Shown: positions 22,743 to 34,363 of the stretch, one piece after another | Layout: each line of letters starts with the position of its first letter | Position numbering within the stretch: position 1 is the stretch's first letter | Origin: Atherix ibis | Taxonomy: Eukaryota > Arthropoda > Insecta > Diptera > Athericidae | Length of the DNA stretch: 64,000 bases | Direction: 5' to 3' | Assembly: GCA_958298945.1 (NCBI GenBank) | Contig: OY282609.1 | Span: forward strand, 55,028,220-55,092,219 | Notes under the pieces: model-generated | The model's database searches: none | Told to the model about the DNA's origin: nothing | The model's input: only the letters and a program-made list of their open reading frames with translations | Translations under genes and position numbers: made by a program

Positions 22743-24591
22743 GAATTAGTTGGTAGGATAGAGCGTGAAGAAAACAGACGTAACTGTTCGAAACAGATTT
22801 CAAGGTGATTATGAGTATGGATAAATAGGTCAGTAGAGCAATTACTTGATCAGCTGTGATATTTTTCTAATCTTCTCAAAAAAAAAATTGCAAAAAAAAA
22901 TTGCAAAAATAATAAGGAAAATTTGTTTTTGCTTGGATTTTTCTTAACAAAAAGTTTTTTTTTTTAAAATATTAGTCTGCTCACATGATTTTTAATTGTT
23001 TATAATTGTCTATCATGAAAAAAAAATGTTTAATTCTTTTTGAACAACTTATTTATAATTAAGAGTTACAAAAAATTACACATTTTTTTTCTTTATAAGA
23101 ACAAAAAAAATTATAAGAAAAATAAAACAAATTTTCTTTTTTTCGTTTGTTAAATTTATTTTCTAAAGAAAAATTAATAATATTTATATTGTACTTACGT
23201 GTAAGTACAATTATTTATTGTAGAATTACATAAAAATATGTTTTATTAAATTTTAATCAGATTATAATTATCTTAATAATGAAAAAGAATAAAAGAAAAT
23301 TTCACATCTAATTTTGTGAATGAAAATTTGGGAAAATAAGTATTTGAAAATTACGAAATAAGGTAGGTAGGTTACTTTAGAAGTAAATAAAAAAACCATA
23401 GAAACCTTTAGAATATCCTGAAGGTAAATTAAAAAGGATTTATCTTCAAATATCACCAAACTAATTGAATGTTAAAAAAATGAAACATAATTTGTCATAT
23501 GACAGAATTGATAAGTACTGAATTGAAAATCAAAATTGTTGTATAAATTTTAATAGAAGTACTGTGAACTGAGTTTTATTGTATTAAAATTTTTCCGTAT
23601 ATTTAAAATTTATAAGCGTACTTATTTTTGCATATAATTTTTCATAAGGTATTATATTTTAACACAACAAAAATGTATAAATAAAATTAAATTATAATGT
23701 TTTTTGTGCGGAAATATTTTCATTTATTATGAACTTTTGCTTATCTTCTCAGAAAGAACAGAAATTGGATGGTTGATATACACATACACAAGAGTAGAAA
23801 ATTCAATTTTACAATTGGATTAATTTAGAAAATAATATTTTGTGATAGTCTTCTTATAATGTCATTGGTCTTATTTGCTGTTGTCATTAATAAAATCCCT
23901 TTAAATGTCAAAAAATTAATATGATATATTTAATAAATTTAAAAAAAAAATATTTTCATTTCCCTAATAAATGGATTGCTTATTATTACAATAATAAAAT
24001 GGCATAAATAATTTTTAAATATTGTCAATGTCACCAAATATGTACTTCTTTATTGCTATCTGTACCAAATTCATATTAAAGTTTAAAGTTATCTTTTCTA
24101 TAGGATCTTTTAAATGCAAGTAAATTCATAGGCTAATCTTGATTGTTATGCTAATAAATGCAGTAAATTCTTGCATTAAATTGTCTGGCACTGGTGTCTA
24201 TAACTACATCTGATAACCACTAGTACATTATTCTACCACAACCCACCAAATACCCACCCATATCACCAGGAGAACAACACTTCCTCTTTTAGAAAATAAA
24301 CGGCAGCAAAATGTTCATATAAAATAAATCCTCTTCACTCTCCTTGCCCAAATATTTCTGGATTATACACCAACAGTACATGCTTAAACTTTCTAGGAAA
24401 ATTTAGTTTTTTGGTGGAAAGGAAAACCAACTTTCCGGATGACCAACAAATTTATCTCGAGGATAAATAATCAACTCTATAATAAACTACTAAAGAAGAC
24501 TAAAACCATTTATTCAAACATTATCGTGATAAATAACAACAGATTTTCTTAAAATACTAAAGAAAAAAATTATGATAATGATTAGCAAAAT
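22743..24591. other. AT-rich stretch with one perfect palindrome
   Basis: No coding signal. At 23188-23211 ATTGTACTTAC-GT-GTAAGTACAAT is a perfect 11-bp-arm palindrome with a 2-bp centre. Around 24230-24360 the sequence becomes CA-rich but non-coding. The rest is AT-rich with homopolymers. Confidence 0.5.
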
Positions 24592-24642
24592 TACATCCTA
24601 AAAATAACACCACAAAAAAAAGATAGGAAAATTGGGAAATTA
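24592..24642. repeat. 51-bp direct repeat, left copy, abutting a mariner
   Basis: Begins TACATCCTAAAAATAACACC and ends TTGGGAAATTA, with the final TA being the mariner target site. It matches 25883-25933 at 49 of 51 positions. The mariner 24643-25882 lies exactly between the two copies. Confidence 0.9.
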
Positions 24643-25882
24643 CGAGGGTCATTCAACAAGTACTTAGCCTACAAAAGAAAAACGGAAATTTTGGAAAGGT
24701 GGCAATTTATTTTTCCACATAATCTCCTTCAAGCTCGAAACAGTTGAGCCCTCCAACTTACAGCGATGCTCTAACTTTTTTAACCCGTCCAAAAAATACA
24801 TTTTCTCGAGGGAAGCAAAATAGGCCTTCGTGGCGACGATGACCTCCTCATTCGACCCAAATCTATTCCCGGCGAGTGATTTTTTCAGGTTTGGAAACAA
24901 AAAGTAGTCACAGGGGGCCAAATCTGGAGAGTACGGTGGATGGGGCAGCAATTCGTAGCGCAATTCGACCAATTTGGCCATGGCGACGGCGGAGGTGTGA
25001 GCCGGCGCGTTGTCGTAGTGGAACAGCACTTTTTCTTCAATTCGAGGTCAAATCGGCCCAATAAGTCAGCATAGTAGCGCCCCGTGATTGTTTTACTCTT
25101 CTCGAGGTAATCGATGTGGATCACACCTTGTGAATCCCAGAAAACGGTGGCCATCACCTTTCTGGCCGATCGAACAGTCTTCGCCTTCTTCGGAGCACGT
25201 TCGCCGGGTGAAGTCCACTGTTTCGACTGTTCCTTATTCTCTGGTGTGTACCAGTGACTCCATGTTTCGTCGATGGTAACGAAACGACGCAAGAACTCTA
25301 CTGGATCGCCAATGTGGTCTCACGGTTGCGCTTGTTTTCCGGTGTGAGCAAACGCGGCACCCATCGCGCCGACAGCTTTCTCATGCCCAGTTCTTCGTGA
25401 AGAATATGACGCACCGTTCCTACTGCGATGCCCACAGTCTCAGCTATCTCGTAAATCTTCAATCGACGGTCTGCCAACACGAGATCGTGGACTTTTTTAA
25501 CGTTTTCCTCTGTAGCAGCCGTTTTCTGGGCACCTGGGCATGGCTCATCAAAAACCGACGTGCGGCCACGAACAAACTCGTTGAACCAATTCTTGACGGT
25601 CGCCATCGAATTAGAAGAGTCACCATATGATCTTTGATTTTGCTGCGCGTTTTCCCTTCCAAAAACAAGAATCTAATCACCGAACGATATTGTTCTTTTT
25701 TCATTTTTGTGCAACCGACCGACACGCTCGCTTTCAAAGGCTCTCAAAACAAAACTAATGAAGGGAATCTACTGAAACTTTGACAGTAGGCTACTAAAAG
25801 AATGTACTGCACGATGGTAAATTTCTTTTGTGACAGCAGTTCTATCGGGCGGTGAGGCTTAGTACTTGTTGAATGACTCTCG
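24643..25882 (-). mobile_element. Family B mariner, minus strand, flanked by 51-bp repeats
   Basis: A 1,240-bp element between TA 24641-24642 and TA 25883-25884. The ends begin CGAGGGTCATTCAACAAGTA at the low-coordinate side and CGAGAGTCATTCAACAAGTA (reversed) at the high-coordinate side. It encodes a transposase with several small internal deletions. Unusually, a 51-bp direct repeat, not just TA, flanks it. Confidence 0.93.
24664..25704 (-). pseudogene. Family B mariner transposase with several short deletions
   Basis: Starts at ATG 25704 (MKKEQYRSVIRFLFLEGK). A 13-bp deletion shifts the frame after KIKD; the next frame (25606-25298) gives the helix-turn-helix and linker, KLSARWVPRLLTPENKRNR. 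A further deletion removes the codons just before EFLRRFVTIDETW (first Asp, 25292-24885), and another of about 22 bp follows LELKKK. The last frame (25029-24664) gives FHYDNAPAHT (second Asp) and YSPDLAPCDYFLF (third Asp). Unlike its two sisters it has CGA (Arg) rather than TGA at the KTV-R position (25172-25174). All three catalytic residues survive in different frames. Confidence 0.88.
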
Positions 25883-25933
25883 TACATCCAAAATATAACA
25901 CCACAAAAAAAAGATAGGAAAATTGGGAAATTA
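25883..25933. repeat. 51-bp direct repeat, right copy
   Basis: Begins TACATCCAAAATATAACACC and ends TTGGGAAATTA, then continues CTCGTAG. It is the partner of 24592-24642, with two mismatches in the TAAAAAT/AAAATAT segment. Confidence 0.9.
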
Positions 25934-26712
25934 CTCGTAGTTGTTAGTAATTGACAAAATATATTACGAATAATTTGTGAAATGATATTAAAATTTACAA
26001 CTTTTGTTACGATAATTTTATTTATCAATGAAAATATTAATTAATTATTTATTTCGATTTGTTTTTCTTACACTTTTTGTTGAAGTGAAAAGTAAATACT
26101 GTTCGAAGAATAAAAAAAAATATGCTCGTATCTTCTCATACACATAAGTTATTATATGTAAGATGTTATTGCTAATACTTATACACGATGGAATAAACAA
26201 CGATCGTTTAAACATCCTTATTTAAAGAAATTGTACTTCGAAAAAATATGTGCTATTCAAAATGTTAGCAAAAATATAGTTCCTCTTACAGGACTTCAAC
26301 ATTACCGAGCAATAATTTAAAAAAATATAATTAATATAGCAGTTTTTTTTATAAAAATATAATTTTCGACTTTAAAAAAATAAAGAGTTTTAGAAATTAT
26401 TGAAAATTAAAATAGCAAAGGGACAATTCGAAAAAGGCACTCTAAAAAATTGTAAAAACTAAAAAAAGGCCAAGAAGCAGATATTATGGTAGTGCCGATA
26501 TTTGACCGGAAAAATTTTTTTGAGGAAAAAGCGGAAAATATTCAATAATTCTCAATATTAAGCATGACAGGTTAAAAAGGTTTTTGTGCTCCGATCTAAT
26601 TGTTTCACTAAAGTAAATTACCAAAAAAAGTCAGGTTGCTTGCACTGTAAATTTAACCAGTCATTTAAATTTTACAAATATTGGTAAGAGCTTTTGAATA
26701 TAAAATAATATA
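25934..26712. other. AT-rich stretch, nothing recognised
   Basis: AT-rich non-coding DNA between two mariners; no open frame with a recognisable motif and no inverted repeat of note. Confidence 0.5.
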
Positions 26713-26897
26713 TACCAGGCCTGTTCAAAAAGTATCGCGAATTTTGAATTTCCGCATATTTCTCACTTATGCCGACATGTTGATACTCATATTTCTCTTT
26801 TATGCCGACAAGTTCGGCCATTTTGAATGTTCAGTTAATTTTTGACAGCTGCTGTTCTTGCACTTATTTGGGCTCGTCTTTGATTTTTGCGCATTTT

Positions 26898-27685
26898 CGA
26901 TTAACATTACTAAGCAGCTGTTGGACTCTGTCCGCGACGACCCAAATTTACTCCAGAGGGTCATAACTGGTGACGAATTTTGCGTTTATACAATAGTTAT
27001 GACGTGGAAACCAAAGCTCAATCATCCCAATTGGCCGCCACACGAGCCAAGACCGAAAAAATCGCGCCAAGTTCGGTTGAATGTTTTCTTCGATTGCAGG
27101 GTCGTGGTGCATCATGAGTTTTTGCCACAGGTAAGATGGTCAATAAGGAATATTACCTGTAAGTTATGCGCGAAGCGATCCGCCAGAAACGTCCGGATTT
27201 GTCGAAAAACAAAAATTGGCTTTCGCACCATGATAACGCCCCTGCTCACGCATCGTTGCTAATAATGCCGCAGGAACCATATTTCTCAGATCTGGCCCCC
27301 TGTGACTTTTTCTCATTCCCGAAACTAAAGAGCCCCATGAAACGCCGACGCTACGCTACGATTGAGGACATAAAGACGGCATCTAAGGAGGAGCTGAACA
27401 AGATCACAAAAAAATAATTTTTTGAAGTGCTTCGAGGATTGGAAAAAACGTTCCTCAGATCTGGCCCCCTGTGACTTTTTCTCATTCCCGAAACTGAAGA
27501 GCCCCATGAAAGGACGACGCTACGCTACGATTGAGGACATAAAGACGGCATCTAAGGAGGAGCTGAACAAGATCACAAAAAAATAATTTTTCGAAGTGCT
27601 TCGAGGATTGGAAAAGCGTTGGCACAAGTGTATAATATCTGGTGGGGATTACTTTGAAGAGGACAAAATAGATAGTCATGAATAA
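26898..27685 (+). pseudogene. Family D mariner transposase remnant
   Basis: Lacks the MDQRIC helix-turn-helix region: the 5' leader joins directly to NITKQLLDSVRDDPNLLQRV. It reads VITGDEFCVYTIVMTWKPK (first Asp), VNVFFDCRVVVHHEFLPQ-like sequence, a frame change, then WLSHHDNAPAHASLLIMPQ (second Asp) and DLAPCDFFSFPKLKSPMK (third Asp). Eleven codons between ASLL and LIMPQ are missing relative to the full-length family form, leaving only 23 residues between the second and third Asp instead of 34. The C-terminal block is present twice (27285-27453 and 27454-27622), the second copy ending CIISGGDYFEEDKID before TAA 27683-27685. Confidence 0.85.
27285..27622. repeat. 169-bp tandem duplication inside a mariner
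   Basis: CTCAGATCTGGCCCCCTGTG occurs at 27285 and 27454, and the following about 165 bases are repeated, to GAGGATTGGAAAA. The copies differ at several positions (AAACGCCGACG versus AAAGGACGACG; TTTTTTGAAG versus TTTTTCGAAG), so the duplication is not brand new. Confidence 0.88.
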
Positions 27686-27742
27686 ATAAAATTTTTTTAA
27701 AAAAAACACAAAATTCGCGATACTTTTTGAACAGACCTCGTA

Positions 27743-29924
27743 TATGTATACATTATTTTTATAATAAAATTTTTTAGAAATTCTTATATAACACATAAAT
27801 ATAAAATTTTTAAATTAATATTAAATTTTATTTCTATTATAAAATAATCATAAAAAATTATGATATAATTAATTGAAATAGAATCGCATTTATTTTAATG
27901 TATAAAATTTTTTATAGTGGAAAATTTATAAAATACCAACATAATAACGATAAATTTGGATTAAAATAACGAAAGGAATAGCCGAAAAATATGAAAACAA
28001 AATGACTATTTTGTAAATATGCTCATTTACAGACACAAAATTAAGTGCGGAATTATTTTTTCTAGTCATGTAATTTGAGAAATAAATGCGATTTCAATGA
28101 TAATATTTGTATTTACAATAGATCTAAATGATAGTAGCCTAAATGGTAAGTTCTAGTGTAAAATTCGGTTTTGAAAATGGGTTCTTTCTAAGATACTCGG
28201 AAATGTATTTTCTGAAATGTGGTCAATCAATTTTCGTTAGAAATACAATATTGTTTTTTTTTGTCGTTACTCGGATTCAATTCAAATCAAAATTAATCCC
28301 ATATGGATGATGGTTGCCCCAATATACAGTCGTTTGGAGACGCATTTACTTCTCTTTTGTAAATGGAAAAATATTATAGAAACTTTGCTTTAAGAGGTGT
28401 TTTTGATCAAAGCCTTTCCACTCATAAGAAGAATTCCTATCTACAGTAATCAATGAAAAGTTTTCTCATCTTGATTTTGAGAAAATATACTCGATCTATA
28501 ATGTTACTCCAGTAAATATAAAATATACCATACAACATAGTCTATAGTCTAGAGCAGAGCTACTTTATCTTAACCTATGGTTTGAAAATGAGTAATATTT
28601 CTCCCATCTTATGTCTATTTCCCTCAACAACATACTCTTCTGTATTAAATTCAGATTAAACTTTTATTGATGGTACAATAATTTTACGAGTATTCACATA
28701 ATAATCCAAATACAAAAATAAGAACTAACTATAAGGAAAAGTAAAGAAGAACCTCAGAAAAAGAAATATTTTAAAGACTACCAACAAAAAAATATATTTT
28801 CAAATTAAAAATTTGGAGAAATAATTTATTTTGTTCATTATATCCTATAAAAAAATCAAAACTATTAATAAAAGAGCAGAATTAAAATTGACTAATTTTG
28901 TGTTACTTCTTTCGAGTACCAGAAAATCTGTAATTTGTTTTTATTTAATTTATTCTCAAAGGAATATAAAAGAAAATAAAAATTGTTGCAAAAAAATATT
29001 CTTGTCTGTTCCAATCATTCTGAATCTTTTTTTTTTTTTTTGTGAGAAACAAAATCAACTTTATCAGCAAAATTTCATCATAATAATATAAAAATTGCAT
29101 ATTTTTGATAATCTAGAAGTGAAAAGAATAGAGTAGCAAAATTTAATAGATTCAATATTGAAAAATATGATAAGGCAATTTCTTATTTTAAGAATACCAC
29201 AATAAAATATGAAATATTTCTTATAGAGAAATGTCTGTAAATAATAGTACTTTATGACCAACTGGGCCAAGGCAATATCAGATACTAGAAATTATTTCTG
29301 TTGCAGTCTATATATCTTCACGAAATAAAATAACTATAAATTTGAAGAAAAAAAAATATAAATAATAAATCGAAACAAATGCAGTCGAGTTTAAGATGGG
29401 CTAGTTGATAAATTAATTTTTATATGCAAGCATAGCATTTTTCTTTAAGTAAAAACTAAACAAAGCTAAAATTATAGATTTTGCACCAAAAGATATCTTT
29501 CTTATAAAATAGACAGTAAATAAATTGCTATGGGTGAGATGATAAGTTGATAAAGAAAAAAATTATCGTAAGCTTTATCAACTTTTATACAATATAATTC
29601 CTCAATTTTTCTAATAGAGAGAAAAAATCTATCTAGATTTCTGCCCTTAACAAGAAAACTATACAAATTTCATCAATAATAAAATTCATTTAGTTTATGG
29701 CTACTAAGATTGAAATCAAATCTGATCGAAATCTCCCTTCTTTTTTTAAATTGATCAAAATTTTTGGCATAGTGAATTTCTTATAGAAACAATTATTATA
29801 AAATAACAAAATTTTCCATAAAAAAAAAATCATTACAATACAAAATACCATTGCTATAATCAAAAACTGCTATTTAAAAAATTGATCATAAATTGTTCAA
29901 TTTGCAAATATTGCGTTAAGCTTC
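27743..29924. other. AT-rich stretch, nothing recognised
   Basis: Two AT-derived open frames (plus 28831-29091, minus 29064-29270) consist mainly of Ile, Lys, Asn, Phe and Tyr codons, with no motif. No TE termini or inverted repeats of note were seen. Confidence 0.5.
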
Positions 29925-30062
29925 GTGAATCCGCGAGTTTGACTTACGAAAAGCTCCAACGGGACTATGAAGAACATTCTTTATCAAAAACTACGCGTTG
30001 TTCGTTGGCATCAAGTTTTTTTGGAAGGCCATGAGACAATAGAAGACTACGAATCTCTCAAC
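29925..30062 (+). pseudogene. Mariner N-terminal (helix-turn-helix) scrap
   Basis: One frame reads VKLRESASLTYEKLQRDYEE followed by HSLSKTT; a +1 shift then gives VVRWHQVFLEGHETIEDYES. This matches the pattern of mariner N-terminal regions (VKLGKSATETY..L...YG...LSR..VF.W...F..GRE..EDD). No termini or downstream catalytic domain were found. It differs from families A to E, so it may be a further mariner lineage. Confidence 0.45.
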
Positions 30063-30876
30063 CTTTCAAATACTTATTTTTTATAAAGAAATCCTAAAAA
30101 TGATCAAAAAGGGAATTCTTTGCATCTGATCAGACATTGCAGACACTTTGATGCTCCACCATGATTGCATGGCCATCTTTATCGACGAGTTTTTGTACGC
30201 CATTTTTCACCCAATCGTAGTTGAAATTTAAAGTATTACTCGCCCTCCAACGGCACTTAATCTTCTTGTCATTATATTATTGTTTAAAAAAATCCCAAGG
30301 CCGTAGGATACTTTAGGAGAAGGTAGGCGATGAATAATGTTGTACAAGGTAATTGTAATGAGAATTTTTAAAAGCGGAAACAAATGATTCACGCATAAAC
30401 GGGATGTGTATAAGTTACATTATACAACTAGTGTTATATTGATAGTTCAAGGACATAGAAAAAGGCTTCGTAAAGGTGCTGATGCCTTTTGTGATTAATT
30501 GGAGTTCATTTTGGAGCGATAGTGCTGATCTATTGTCAACTATATAGCTTGCTTATAGTGGAGAGTAAATGTAACATGAACACTTATTTACTCATTCAAG
30601 GATTAGGATGCCGTTTTGTAGGGGTTACGCATGTTTTTTAAAGGATTTTATAGTATATTAAACACACATATACGATGATAAGGATATTATAGACTTTGGA
30701 AATATCTAACGTAAAAATAATAAATTGAATTTTTTAAATTTAATTTGATAAAAATACATAAAAAATATTATAAAAATTATATATTTTGTTGGGATTATTT
30801 TTTTTTAAATAGATATAATAAAAAAAGTTTCCTTTCAAGTAAAAATTAAATAAAAAAAACAAAACTCATTATTTAG
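30063..30876. other. Mixed-composition stretch with a short minus-strand open frame
   Basis: A minus-strand frame from 30273 to TGA 30130-30132 reads KIKCRWRASNTLNFNYDWV then KNGVQKLVDKDGHAIMVEHQ, 47 codons without an early ATG. Its composition looks coding rather than AT-noise, but I cannot place it in a family; it may be an exon or a scrap of an unidentified transposon. The remainder shows no signal. Confidence 0.3.
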
Positions 30877-31990
30877 TACGAGGGTCGTTCAATAAGTCCT
30901 TAGAAAAAGGTGGAAAAAAACTGTCTTTTAAAAAAAATTTTTTTTTTTTAACATAATCTCCTTTTAGGTCTATACACTTTTCTAACCGTTTTTCCAAAAT
31001 TTTTATCCCGTCCAAAAAATAGGATTTCGGAAGTTCTGCAAAATACTCATTCGTTTGAGCAATGACGTCCTCGTTGGAAGGGAACCGTCGTCCGCCAAGC
31101 CATTTCTTCAGATTGAGGAAAAGAAAATAGTCACTCGGGACCAAATCTGGTGAATAAGCGGGATGCTGCAACAATTCCATTCTCAATTCCACAATTTTGG
31201 CCATGGAAACAGCGCAGGTGTGCACACGCGCATTGTCCTGATGCAAGAGGATTTTTTTCTTCTTCAGATGCGGGCGTTTCTCTTTGATTTCCTCACTCAA
31301 CCGTTGCAATAACGACGCGTAATACGCTACTGTTATTGTTTTTCCTTTTTCCAAGTAGTCGATAAAAATGATGCCCTGCGAATCCCAAAAGACCGTGGCC
31401 ATCACCTTGCCGGCCGATGGCACAGTTTTTGCCTTCTTTGGAGCCCGTTCACCCTTAAAAATCCACTGTGATGACTGTCTCTTCATTGCTGGAGTGTAGT
31501 AATGTATCCAGGTTTCGTCCACAGTGACATATCGACGAAGGAATTCGGCAGGATTGTGATGAAAGAGTGCCAACATAGCCTCAGAGTCCACTACACGATT
31601 GCGCTTATTCTCCTCTAAGAGCAAACGCGGCACCCATCTTGCCGAAATTTTTTTCACAGACAATTTTTCATGCAAAATTGAAGCGACTGTACCTTGTGAT
31701 ATGCCCGTGGCCTCAACTAATTCGCGCACTTTAATTCGCCGATCGTTCAAAATTAGATCGTGGATTTTGTCGATGATTTCAGAAGTAGACACCTCAACTG
31801 GGCGTCCTGAACGATGTTCATCTTTCGTGGAAGAACGGCCACGTTTAAATTCATTCACCCAATTGTAAACCGTCGCAAACACAGGTGCAGATGTGCCATA
31901 AACTGCATCCAACTCGGCTTTGATTTCTTTCGGGCTTAGGCCTTTCAAATGGACATGTTTGATGACAGCCCTAAACTCGCTTTTTTCCAT
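30869..31990 (-). CDS. Mariner transposase, family A, open but C-terminally extended (373 aa)
   Basis: Starts at ATG 31990 (MEKSEFRAVIKHVHLKGLS), in the same place as the 349-aa sister at 19235. It keeps the helix-turn-helix region, the linker WVPRLLLEENKRNR, and the catalytic Asp residues in VTVDETWIHYYTPA, LHQDNARVHTCAV and SPDLVPSDYFLF, with 34 residues between the last two. One change falls in the conserved SPDLAPSD motif (Ala to Val). At the end, GDYVEK-stop has become GDYVKKKKFF through a change in the A-rich tract. The frame therefore runs through the 3' leader and the terminal repeat (SKDLLNDPRT) and stops at TAA 30869-30871 in flanking host DNA, adding 24 residues. Whether the extended protein works is unknown. 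No internal stop was seen. Confidence 0.9.
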   Translation of the reverse strand: MEKSEFRAVIKHVHLKGLSPKEIKAELDAVYGTSAPVFATVYNWVNEFKRGRSSTKDEHRSGRPVEVSTSEIIDKIHDLILNDRRIKVRELVEATGISQGTVASILHEKLSVKKISARWVPRLLLEENKRNRVVDSEAMLALFHHNPAEFLRRYVTVDETWIHYYTPAMKRQSSQWIFKGERAPKKAKTVPSAGKVMATVFWDSQGIIFIDYLEKGKTITVAYYASLLQRLSEEIKEKRPHLKKKKILLHQDNARVHTCAVSMAKIVELRMELLQHPAYSPDLVPSDYFLFLNLKKWLGGRRFPSNEDVIAQTNEYFAELPKSYFLDGIKILEKRLEKCIDLKGDYVKKKKFFLKDSFFPPFSKDLLNDPRTK

Positions 31991-32151
31991 TATTATGCAC
32001 AAATAAAAGTCGTTAACTTTAATCGACGATAGAAATTGACCTACGCTATGGATTGAGCTGAATCTGTCAATGCTACTTACTAAAAAAAATCTTTACCGAC
32101 ACCACGAGCGCAATTTCTCGGATTTTCTAAGGACTTATTGAACGACTCTCG
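30879..32151 (-). mobile_element. Family A mariner, near-complete copy, minus strand
   Basis: A 1,273-bp element between TA 30877-30878 and TA 32152-32153. The ends begin CGAGGGTCGTTCAATAAGTC (low side) and CGAGAGTCGTTCAATAAGTC (high side, reversed). The transposase frame is open throughout, but its normal stop is lost. The leader has small differences from the 19058 copy. Confidence 0.94.
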
Positions 32152-32153
32152 TA

Positions 32154-34363
32154 TATTAAAAAAATTAAAATGATCCCATTAAAAAAATATCATAACTAAA
32201 ATGTGAATACGAAATAATTTCGGATTTTAAGTTAAATTTCAACTCTTTCTGTGCAAAATGCTAAAATGGTAGATAAAATAAAATTGACTAACTATAAATA
32301 TTTTTCTCTATTTACATTTTTTAATTAAGTACTTCAGCCACAAAAAGTTTCCAGTACTTGTACTTAACATATAATATAGTATAAATTTAGTAGAAACTTT
32401 GTTAAATAGTAAACAACTGAGTGAAATTTTGCATTAACTTTCTATTGGATAACAAATGTACTCTAGGTCTTAAAAAATGGGATTCAAAACCATTGCTGAA
32501 CATACTTTGACCATTTGTCATAGGAAAAAATGAAAATAATCCTTTTTACCATATAGTAAAATAATTCTAAAAGATTTGGATGAGTTAAAAATCCTTGGGG
32601 AAAATCGTTAGATAAGAGTGTGAAAATTTCGTAAATTCCGAGAATAAGTGTAAAATTACAATTAAACTTCTAAAAATTGCCTAAAATTAATTTTTTCCAA
32701 TTCATCATCGCTAATCTCCTTAAAAACTATTAAAAAATTGCACAAATTTTAGTGAATTCCAATCTTATTATTTGTAAATTTTAAGCATTAAGGTTCAAAG
32801 TTGAGACTAGTCAAAAAACAATTAGAAACTCAATTTTAGTAGAGAAGAAATAATATTTTACTAAAATTATTTAAAAAAATCCCCAATAAATTATATTATA
32901 TAATCGAAGGAATTTATAAAAAAAACTTTGAATGAGAATTTGATGAAAAAGTCTTTCTTTTTACTAATTTGGCAATTCAGAAATTCAAAAATCTATCAAC
33001 CGATTTAATCTGGTCGACATTAAATATGCATTCTTGTCCATAGAATCTAAATGCCATAATTTTGTGAAAAAACTTATACTAAATCAAGTTTAAAATTTAA
33101 TGCATCCCCTATAAATGACCCTTAATACCCTTGTAAAGCATAAGTGTTTATTTTTTCTTTAAAATTTTCTTTCTAATTTCATTTGCAAAAACTTTTATTT
33201 TGGCTATTTACAAATACTAAAATATACAACCATATTTCGGTAAAACAAAGTTAAAGCAAATGGAATGAAAATAAATCAAAACAAATAATTTCGAATTAAA
33301 ATCAACTGATCCAAATGAACTGTCAACACGTTTCCAAATTAAACGATATCAAACCAACCAAACAAATCTCAAATAAATCAAACTAAAGAAAGTGGAACCA
33401 ATTCAAACAAAGTAAATATCACCAAAGTCAATGTTGACAGAACTATTTTCATGTGTATTCTTCCTTTCAAATTTCATAAATATTATTAATTATTTACGTA
33501 ATTTCCAAAGAGAGTTGAAATTGTTATGAAAATAGTTTGTTCTGAGTTCTTCTATTTCCGGTGTACCCTAGAATTTTTCTGTTTTCCAAAAATTAATTGG
33601 TCCACAAAGTTCAACTAGAAGCTTCTATAAGTTACTTCTACTAAGAATAAATAATTTTTCTCTTACTTCTGGAGATACGACAGATTCGATTGGAAGAAAG
33701 TTTCCACTTTCTGAAGAGAGCAGTTGAACAAGACAGATCCAAATTTAACTCTGATTCCATTGAATTTGCCTAAGTAGATTATCCAGTTCGAAATTGATTT
33801 TGATATATTTCCATATCAATTGAATTTTCTATTTTCTTCCAATTCATTAGAATATCTTTGTCTAGTTTTTATACTTTAAATTTTGTCTCAGTTCTTAAAA
33901 AGTTTGATAGAATTTATGAAATTCTATCAAAAATGTTACAAACAAAAATATCTTATTTGATATAAAATTCCAAAAATTGTCTGGCATAATAATTATGATG
34001 ATAAGTTGATTATAAGTATAAGTTAAGACTAAAGGCAAAATTTCTACTGTCGATATTAAAAAATCCATAAAAAAAAATTCTGCAGACTTGAAAAATTCTC
34101 AGTTTAAATAATTTTTAAATGTAAAAAACTTTCAACCTTAAAATTTTTAGAATAAAATTTGCTTTGCTAAATAAAAATAATTCGGAATATTTAACTGATA
34201 GGTTCCAATTATAACTCACTCTTGAAACTGACATTTTTACAATATGAAAAAAAATAGTCCAAAAATAAATTTATAATCTGATAAAAATAAGTTAAATCGA
34301 GACTAGAAGTTTTGAAACTGAACAGTGGTAGTAAGGTTATGTATACATCGTCAAAATTTATGC
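32154..34363. other. AT-rich stretch with a perfect hairpin
   Basis: No coding signal. At 33903-33931 TTTGATAGAATTT-ATG-AAATTCTATCAAA forms a perfect 13-bp-arm hairpin with a 3-nt loop. Around 33290-33430 the plus strand is notably poor in T and rich in A and C (repeated CAAA/CCAA words). A 12-bp inverted pair AACTATTTTCAT/ATGAAAATAGTT spans about 33441-33530. Confidence 0.5.

Larger units (their letters stand above)
26715..27740 (+). mobile_element. Family D mariner, deleted copy with internal tandem duplication
   Basis: Flanked by TA (26713-26714, 27741-27742). The ends begin CCAGGCCTGTTCAAAAAGTA on the left and CGAGGTCTGTTCAAAAAGTA (reversed right), continuing as TCGCGAATTTTG on both sides, so the terminal repeats exceed 30 bp. 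The N-terminal half of the transposase is deleted and the C-terminal part is duplicated in tandem. Confidence 0.9.

Noticed and set aside
33290..33530. A/C-rich tract and a 12-bp inverted pair as a possible miniature transposon
   Set aside because: Arms are short, separated by about 65 bp, and no target duplication or second copy is visible.
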